From: Palsa-147 sp036513895
GTDB taxonomy: Bacteria; Acidobacteriota; Terriglobia; Acidiferrales; UBA7541
Direction of reading: 5' to 3'
NCBI GenBank assembly: GCA_036513895.1
Contig: DATBYF010000046.1
Span: 15,030 to 79,029 of the forward strand
Length of the DNA stretch: 64,000 nt
A model generated the notes under the pieces. That model was not told where the DNA came from. It did no database searches and saw only the letters and a program-made list of their open reading frames with translations. Of this stretch, positions 59,089 through 64,000 are shown in pieces (position 1 is the first letter of the stretch; each line of letters opens with the position of its first letter). The translations under genes were made by a program, and so were the position numbers.

Positions 59089-59901
59089 TTACTTTCCACG
59101 AAATACCGGAAGGCGCTTCTCGGCAAACGCAGCCAATCCTTCGGCGCAATCCTCGGACATAAAGCACTCAACTTGCCGCTCGATCTCCTGATCGAGTGCG
59201 CGCTCGAGTGCGACACGATCCGTTCCAAAAAGGCGGTCCTTCACGAAACGAGCCGCTATCGGCGGCGCGGCAGCGAGTTTAGACGCAAGAGAGCGCGTTT
59301 CCACAGCCAGGCTGTCAACTGGCACGACGCGATTGTAAATACCCAGCCGAAGCGCTTCATTTGAGGAGATCATTTCGCCGGTGTAGAAAAGCTCGGCGGC
59401 GCGTGCCGGGCCGACGAGCCGCGGCAAGAAGTAGGTGCCTCCAAAATCGGGATACAAACCGAGATTCGCGAAGCTCTCGCCAAAACTTGCCTGATCGGAC
59501 GCGATGCGAAAATCGCATCCCAAGGCGAGATTGGCGCCGCCGCCTGCTGCGGGGCCGTTGATCGATCCCAGGATCGGCTTCGGAATCGTGGCTAGCAGGA
59601 GAGAAATTTCTTTTCCTGAGCGGACAAGGCTTTCTAGCTCGTGGCCGGCGTTTCGAGCGCGGGCGTCTCGAAGCACGGCGAGATCGCCGCCAGCGCAGAA
59701 GGCGCGTCCTGAGCCGGTGAGCACGATCGCGCGCACCGTATTATCGTCAGCGGCACGACGGAGGGCGTTTGTGAGCGCTTCGCCTAGCTCGACATTTAGC
59801 GCGTTCAGGCGCTCGGGGCGATTCAGGCGCAAGGTTAGGACGGAGTTTTCGCGTTCTTCGAGGAGCACGTTTGCGCTGGCCGTCTTTACGGCTTCTGACA
59901 A
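59089..59901 (-). CDS. Enoyl-CoA hydratase/isomerase family protein
   Basis: The 270-residue crotonase-fold protein has VLTLRLNRPERLNALNVELG, IVLTGSGRAFCAGGDLAVL (oxyanion-hole residues), KPILGSINGPAAGGGANLAL, CDFRIASDQASFGESFANL and GLYPDFGGTYFLPRLVG, with the catalytic-acid region shifted to G-x-x-P-D. It ends FAEKRLPVFRGK. It belongs to the crotonase superfamily; substrate unknown. It is the first gene of the leftward acyl-CoA cluster and lies next to a repeat-rich gap. Confidence 0.93.
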   Translation of the reverse strand: MSEAVKTASANVLLEERENSVLTLRLNRPERLNALNVELGEALTNALRRAADDNTVRAIVLTGSGRAFCAGGDLAVLRDARARNAGHELESLVRSGKEISLLLATIPKPILGSINGPAAGGGANLALGCDFRIASDQASFGESFANLGLYPDFGGTYFLPRLVGPARAAELFYTGEMISSNEALRLGIYNRVVPVDSLAVETRSLASKLAAAPPIAARFVKDRLFGTDRVALERALDQEIERQVECFMSEDCAEGLAAFAEKRLPVFRGK

Positions 59902-59940
59902 TGGAATGCCTCTCAGAATCGCCGCTCGTTCGAAAAGAAA

Positions 59941-60085
59941 GATGCCGGGCTGAAGCCCGGCGCTACAAGTGCCGAGCGGCGCTCAGAGTTGCATTAAAAG
60001 CGCGCCGCGGCTGAAGCCGCGAGAATTAAGCGCGGATCTTTCGGAGCGCTGAAGCGCTCCTTCCCCGCATGAATGCGGGGGCTGC
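59941..60085. repeat. Cluster of GCC-rich palindromes (four hairpins)
   Basis: Four adjacent inverted repeats occur: GCCGGGCTGAAGCCCGGC (59944), CCGCGGCTGAAGCCGCG (60005), GGAGCGCTGAAGCGCTCC (60042) and CCCCGCATGAATGCGGGG (60063). The GAAG loop is shared by three. The first is followed by GCTAC, as in the copies at 56747 and 56871. These are of the intergenic-repeat (REP-like) type, not a terminator. Confidence 0.65.
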
Positions 60086-60171
60086 CACCGAACAGCGCAT
60101 CCGCAGCGTCACACCGCATTCGCCGCATCCCTGTTGTCATGACAAACAGTGTAGGCGTCATGCGAACTCGG

Positions 60172-60684
60172 TCAGCCTTTCAAACCTTTCAGTAGAACTG
60201 AGAGTTTTTTGAAATAGCGCATCTTTACGCCGCGTTCTGAGCCGGTGTGCAGGCCGCTTGTTGAGGGCAGGACGAACACACTGGCACCATATAGAGTTTC
60301 TTTTTGGAGTCCGAGCTTGCATGTGCGGCCGGAAAAGCGTTCGTAGACTCCTTTGCCGTTGAAGGCAACCACGCGGGGCTTCAACTCTTCGAGCTTTTGC
60401 GCGAGGAGGACACGGCCCTCGGCGAATTCCTGGCGCTCGACTTCTTCCATGCTCTTTGTCGGACGCTTTACCAAATCCGTCAAGCCAACGCCGAATTCCA
60501 CGAGGCGCTTGTCGTCGTTGTAGCTGAGCATTTCGGGCACGACGCCGGACTCGTAGAGAAGCGGCCAAAATTGATTGCCGCGGCCCGCGTAATAATGGCC
60601 AACGCGCGCGGATCGTTCGCCGGGATTGCACCCGACGATAATCAGCTTCATACCTTTCCGGAGGTAATCAGGCAGCGTGCGCAT
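60172..60684 (-). CDS. mug: Mismatch-specific uracil-DNA glycosylase (Mug-type)
   Basis: The 170-residue product has the Mug/TDG motifs: LIIVGCNPGERSARVGHYYA (catalytic GCNPG), GVGLTDLVKRPT, PRVVAFNGKGVYERFSGRTC and VFVLPSTSGLHTGSERG. It removes uracil or ethenocytosine opposite G. The frame is intact and length is as expected. It stands alone on the minus strand between repeat-rich gaps. Confidence 0.93.
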   Translation of the reverse strand: MRTLPDYLRKGMKLIIVGCNPGERSARVGHYYAGRGNQFWPLLYESGVVPEMLSYNDDKRLVEFGVGLTDLVKRPTKSMEEVERQEFAEGRVLLAQKLEELKPRVVAFNGKGVYERFSGRTCKLGLQKETLYGASVFVLPSTSGLHTGSERGVKMRYFKKLSVLLKGLKG

Positions 60685-61136
60685 CCGCGTCGATCTCCCG
60701 ATTCTAGATGACCCTTGTGGCAGTTCCTAGTCGCGTCCAAATCATTCTATCGCCGTCGCGTGGTTATGGCGGGGTTGTTATTATAATTTGTGCCTGGGGC
60801 CCTTTCGCGTCGCGTCGTGCCTGTGCGGTGAAGTGTTGCGCCCTATCGGCCTGTGAACCGCGACGGACGATAGCATATCGAGTAACGGGGAAAAGGCAAA
60901 GAGGCTCGCGGACGAATTAACGCGTAGGCAGAAAAGAAGGATGCCCGGCTGCCGGCCGCTACAAGTGCCGTCGGGCGTTCGAGCCACTTCGAGTGCTGAT
61001 TGCTTTTTTCTGCATGCCCTGAAGGCTAGCTCGAAGCGCAGGCTTGAGCTCAACGCGGCTTGCGGTGTGTGCTACCCTATTTGCGTGCCTGGACGTCAAA
61101 CGCAGGTAATGCGTGGGTGATGCGCAGGTAACGACT
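60685..61136. other. Intergenic stretch of about 450 bases
   Basis: No supported gene. A GCC-rich palindrome (GATGCCCGGCTGCCGGCC..., about 60940) related to the other intergenic repeats occurs. The last bases should hold the promoter of the sigma factor gene. Confidence 0.45.
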
Positions 61137-61811
61137 ATGAATGCACCGAAACTTGATCCGGTGAATGCTGCGCCGAGCGCCGAGGCTTCCGGGGCTGCTG
61201 CCGGGAGTGTGCCGACACAGACTCCGCCTGCGGACAATGAACTTGAATTGGTGACTGCGGCGCGCGCGGGAGACGTCGCTGCATTTGAGACGCTCGTCAA
61301 CCGGTATGAACGCAAAATCTTTCGGCTGGGGATGAACATCACTGGAAGCCGCGAAGATGCCGAGGACGTGATGCAGGAGGCCTTCCTCAAGGCTTACGAG
61401 CATCTCCCGGATTTCCAAGGCAATTCGCGCTTCTATACGTGGCTGGTTCGCATTGCCGTCAATCAGGCGCTGATGAAGCTGCGCAAGCGGCGGCCGAATG
61501 AGACGTCGCTCGACCAGGAAATCGAAACGGGCGAGGATTCCTTTTTCCGCGATGTGGAGGACTGGGGGCCGTCGCCAGAGGAACGCTACCGGCAGGCCGA
61601 ACTGCAAGGCATTCTTTCGGAAGTAATCGGGGACCTCGACCCATCTTTTAGAATCGTTTTTCAACTTCGGGACATCGAAGAATTATCCACGGAAGAGACC
61701 GCGGAGATCCTAAAACTCTCGGTACCCGCGGTAAAATCCCGGTTGTTGCGTGCGCGGCTGAAACTGCGTCAGAAGCTCAACCGGTACTTTCGGCAGGGTG
61801 ATCAACAGTGA
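61137..61811 (+). CDS. ECF-type RNA polymerase sigma factor
   Basis: ATG 61137 (with GCAGGTAACGAC upstream) is preferred over GTG 61113. The product of about 224 residues has a low-complexity N-terminal stretch, then sigma region 2 (DVAAFETLVNRYERKIFRLG, EDAEDVMQEAFLKAYEHLPD, FYTWLVRIAVNQALMKLRK) and region 4 (LPPS-like start, IEELSTEETAEILKLSVPAV, KSRLLRARLKLRQKL). It is an RpoE-like extracytoplasmic-function factor. It overlaps the following zinc-finger gene by 4 bases, the usual sigma/anti-sigma arrangement. Confidence 0.95.
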   Translation: MNAPKLDPVNAAPSAEASGAAAGSVPTQTPPADNELELVTAARAGDVAAFETLVNRYERKIFRLGMNITGSREDAEDVMQEAFLKAYEHLPDFQGNSRFYTWLVRIAVNQALMKLRKRRPNETSLDQEIETGEDSFFRDVEDWGPSPEERYRQAELQGILSEVIGDLDPSFRIVFQLRDIEELSTEETAEILKLSVPAVKSRLLRARLKLRQKLNRYFRQGDQQ

Positions 61812-62047
61812 AGTGCAACAACATCATTGAAGAGCTTACCAGTTACCTCGATAAATCCCTGGATCCGGTCCTTAGGCAAGAACTCGAAGAGCATTTGAAG
61901 AAATGCAAGAGGTGCCGGCTGGTGGTTGATACGTGTAAGAAGACGATTGATATTTATTGCAATGCCGAGCCGGTGCCGCTGCCGGATGAAACGCGATCGC
62001 GGCTGCATAGTGCGTTGCGGGAACGATTGCAGCAGAGCCGCCGGTAG
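61808..62047 (+). CDS. Zinc-finger anti-sigma factor (zf-HC2 type)
   Basis: The 79-residue product starts at GTG 61808 within the sigma gene end. The motif EEHLKKCKRCRLVVDTC contains H-x3-C-x2-C, the zinc-binding ZAS/zf-HC2 signature of anti-sigma factors. It has no membrane helix, so it is a soluble type that would hold the sigma factor in the cytoplasm and release it on stress, possibly through redox change at the zinc site. The pairing with the upstream gene supports the call. Confidence 0.9.
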   Translation: MKCNNIIEELTSYLDKSLDPVLRQELEEHLKKCKRCRLVVDTCKKTIDIYCNAEPVPLPDETRSRLHSALRERLQQSRR

Positions 62048-62108
62048 AATTTACTTCACCGAAAAACCTTCACGCGCGAGTTTCGCGGAATAACCTCACG
62101 GAATAATT

Positions 62109-63107
62109 TCACGGGCGGGGCGGGCGCTGGTCGAATTCCTGTTCGTTTTCCCATAGGGGCACTTGCTGCCCGATTTTCATTTCGATAGCTTTTTCGTAGA
62201 CGCGACTCGCTGTCACCACATCTTCAATCGCAATTCCGCTGGATTTAAATAGCGTGATGTCGTCTGGATGCGCGCGGCCTTGGGAGCGGCCTGCGGCTAT
62301 TTCGGACAACTCCTTTACGCTGTCCCACCGCGACGGATCATTTTCGAATGGTTGAATCAAATCACCCGCTTCGAGCTTCGCTTGCTCACGGGAATCGACG
62401 GCGATGATATTCGCGCGAAGCACGGCATTTTCGTCGAGTTCGCGCTTCTGAGGAAAGTTGGCGCCGATCGCGTTGATGTGAACGCCGGGGCGGAGCCATT
62501 GGCCATGTAGAACTGGTTGCGAGGCGGTGGTGGACGTGACGATGATATCCGCGCCGCGTACTGCGGCTTCAGCGGAGTCAACTGGGTCCACTGGAATGTT
62601 TAGTTGCTGCGCCATTTCGTTTGCGAACTTTGCGCGGCGGGTCGCGTCGCGTCCAAATACACGGACGCGTTCAATTTTTCGGACTTGCGCGATGGCGAGC
62701 AGTTGGGTTCGTGCCTGCAATCCTGTGCCGATTAGGCCAACTTTGGTTGCGTCATCGCGCGCCATTAGACGCGTTGCGACGCCGCTAGCGGCGCCGGTGC
62801 GCATTTGGCCGAGGTAGTCGGCTTCGATGAGGGCGAGGAGTTCGCCGGAAACGGCGTTGAACAGAGGAACGATGAAGCGCAAACCTTGGCGGGAGCTTGT
62901 GTAGATTTTCATTCCCATGTAGCCGCCGCGCACGTCGGCTGCGGCCATGTAATGGAGATACGAACCGCCGGGCACATGCAGGCGATGGCGTGAATGCAGA
63001 ATCGCCGTGCCATCGGCCAGGTGTTGAAACGATTCTTCGACGGCATCGAGCGCCATTTCCATCGTCAGTAATCGGCGGACGTCTGATTCCTTAAGCAGAA
63101 GTGCCAT
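62109..63107 (-). CDS. Ornithine cyclodeaminase/mu-crystallin family protein
   Basis: The 332-residue product has the family pattern: LLKESDVRRLLTMEMALDAV, LHYMAAADVRGGYMGMKIYT, AVSGELLALIEADYLGQMRT, KVGLIGTGLQARTQLLAIAQ (NAD-binding Rossmann motif), ADIIVTSTTASQPVLHGQWL and HINAIGANFPQKRELDENAV. Members catalyse ornithine to proline conversion, or reduce or dehydrogenate related imino/amino acids; the exact substrate is not determined. The frame is complete. It lies next to the beta-propeller gene on the same strand. Confidence 0.92.
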   Translation of the reverse strand: MALLLKESDVRRLLTMEMALDAVEESFQHLADGTAILHSRHRLHVPGGSYLHYMAAADVRGGYMGMKIYTSSRQGLRFIVPLFNAVSGELLALIEADYLGQMRTGAASGVATRLMARDDATKVGLIGTGLQARTQLLAIAQVRKIERVRVFGRDATRRAKFANEMAQQLNIPVDPVDSAEAAVRGADIIVTSTTASQPVLHGQWLRPGVHINAIGANFPQKRELDENAVLRANIIAVDSREQAKLEAGDLIQPFENDPSRWDSVKELSEIAAGRSQGRAHPDDITLFKSSGIAIEDVVTASRVYEKAIEMKIGQQVPLWENEQEFDQRPPRP

Positions 63108-63130
63108 TCGATTTCACCTGACCTAGCTTG

Positions 63131-64000
63131 CTAAAGATTGATTCGATATCGCAGAACGCGCGTTCCGGCGACATCGAGAACAAGTAGCTCGCCACGCGTG
63201 CTCACGGCAATCTGAAATTTGCCGCTGCCAGACTGCAGACGGTTATCGAGCGGATCTGAAAACTTTACATGCCCGTCGAGCGCCCAGACCTTCACTCCTC
63301 GAATCGCCGAGTCGGGAGTGAAAACATATTTCGGAGTGACGCCGATTCCAGAACCAACGGGAGTTGAATCAACTTTTCCGCCGTGCGTTGTTGTGTCATC
63401 CCAGGTGGCGACGTAGTCTCCATCCAAACTGAATTTTTCCACGCGCGAACTCGTTATGTCCAAAACGTAAAGATTTCCATCCGGTCCGGCCGCGAGTGAC
63501 GCGGGCGCGAAAGGCTCTCCGGAAACCAAAGGGGAGATCAACGTCTTCACATATCGGCCGCGCGAGTTGTACTCTCGAATTTCATTCGCCGCAGAGTCGG
63601 ATTTGCTGGCGGTCTTTTCCGCGCTGACGATTACGAAAATATCTCCGGCAACGTCCACTGCTATTGATTCGGGGCGCTGGTGCAGCTTCAGCGGAGTGAG
63701 CAAATAGTGCCGATACGGCTCGCCTTCCGGCGAAAAAATGTAAATCGAGTTGGCATCGGGCGAGAGAACGTAGATCGCTGCTCCAGGATCGACGGCGACG
63801 CGAAAAGGATTTTCTGGCACGCGGTCATCGAAAGATAGCAGCGGGTGTCCGGTCGGGCCGAACTTTTCGATGCTGCCCGTGCCTGAGTCGGCGATGAAAA
63901 CGTTGCCCGTGAAGTCAGTCGTCAGCCATTCCGGGCGGCCGAGTTGGCCTGGCTCGCGGCCGTGAGTTCCCCACTCGGCCACGAACGTCAGCGGCGGCGG
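63131..64000 (-). CDS. NHL-type beta-propeller protein, N-terminus beyond the window
   Basis: The frame runs to the window edge, so the gene's start is not visible. The 283-plus-residue part has repeated blades of NHL type: WLTTDFTGNVFIADSGTGSI, FRVAVDPGAAIYVLSPDANS, IAVDVAGDIFVIVSAEKTAS, LAAGPDGNLYVLDITSSRVE and IAVSTRGELLVLDVAGTRVL. Such propellers are scaffolds or secreted binding domains; no catalytic motif is visible. It ends 23 bases from the cyclodeaminase start. Confidence 0.8.
   Translation of the reverse strand, partial: PPPLTFVAEWGTHGREPGQLGRPEWLTTDFTGNVFIADSGTGSIEKFGPTGHPLLSFDDRVPENPFRVAVDPGAAIYVLSPDANSIYIFSPEGEPYRHYLLTPLKLHQRPESIAVDVAGDIFVIVSAEKTASKSDSAANEIREYNSRGRYVKTLISPLVSGEPFAPASLAAGPDGNLYVLDITSSRVEKFSLDGDYVATWDDTTTHGGKVDSTPVGSGIGVTPKYVFTPDSAIRGVKVWALDGHVKFSDPLDNRLQSGSGKFQIAVSTRGELLVLDVAGTRVLRYRINL

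Overview
The window looks like a chromosomal segment of an Acidobacteriota (Terriglobia-type) soil bacterium. This is inferred from protein style: an XRE regulator and a Crp/Fnr regulator of the type frequent in that phylum, an OmpA-PKD outer-membrane protein, lipid A synthesis (lpxB) showing a Gram-negative envelope, and many lineage-type hypothetical proteins. No database search was possible, so the placement is by recognition only.

Layout. 1-3.2 kb: the end of a YfiR-type gene and a hybrid histidine kinase split by a small deletion. 3.2-8.7 kb: a sparse region with an unknown 390-residue protein and two regulators. 8.7-13.4 kb: an OmpA-type outer-membrane protein and a lipoprotein with Ig-like repeats and an ice-binding-type domain. 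14-26.2 kb: an accessory island bounded by a large serine recombinase and by a tyrosine recombinase next to tRNA-Ser. It carries an operon for a GHKL ATPase with internal Ig-like domains (interrupted by an in-frame amber codon), a winged-helix-like partner and two small proteins, then a decayed Hachiman-type defence locus (hamA with one frameshift at a G7 tract, hamB with at least four lesions). 26.3-33.2 kb: metabolic and regulatory genes and tRNA-Gln. 33.3-35.6 kb: a complete IS1595-type element with 24-bp inverted repeats and an 8-bp target duplication. It carries a zinc-ribbon gene, two further small genes and a tRNA with a leucine-type body but a UGC (alanine) anticodon. 35.7-54 kb: core genome, with SRP RNA-dnaX-ybaB-recR, a PilZ/coiled-coil protein, a heterodimeric ABC exporter, lpxB, a metallopeptidase-like protein without zinc ligands, and a MidA-type methyltransferase. 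54-60 kb: a leftward acyl-CoA gene cluster (enoyl-CoA hydratase, two CoA-transferase-type subunits, rhodanese, amidohydrolase, truncated 3-hydroxyacyl-CoA dehydrogenase, macrodomain) with palindromic intergenic repeats. 60-64 kb: a uracil-DNA glycosylase, an ECF sigma factor with its zinc-finger anti-sigma, an ornithine cyclodeaminase-like enzyme and a beta-propeller protein cut by the window edge.

Core genes (dnaX, recR, lpxB, the ABC pair, sigma factor) are intact, whereas reading-frame lesions cluster in the 17-24.5 kb island. That argues for real decay of the island rather than generally poor sequence, though raw reads would be needed to confirm it. The strongest candidates for something undescribed are the IS1595-type element with the chimeric tRNA and the GHKL/Ig ATPase operon.
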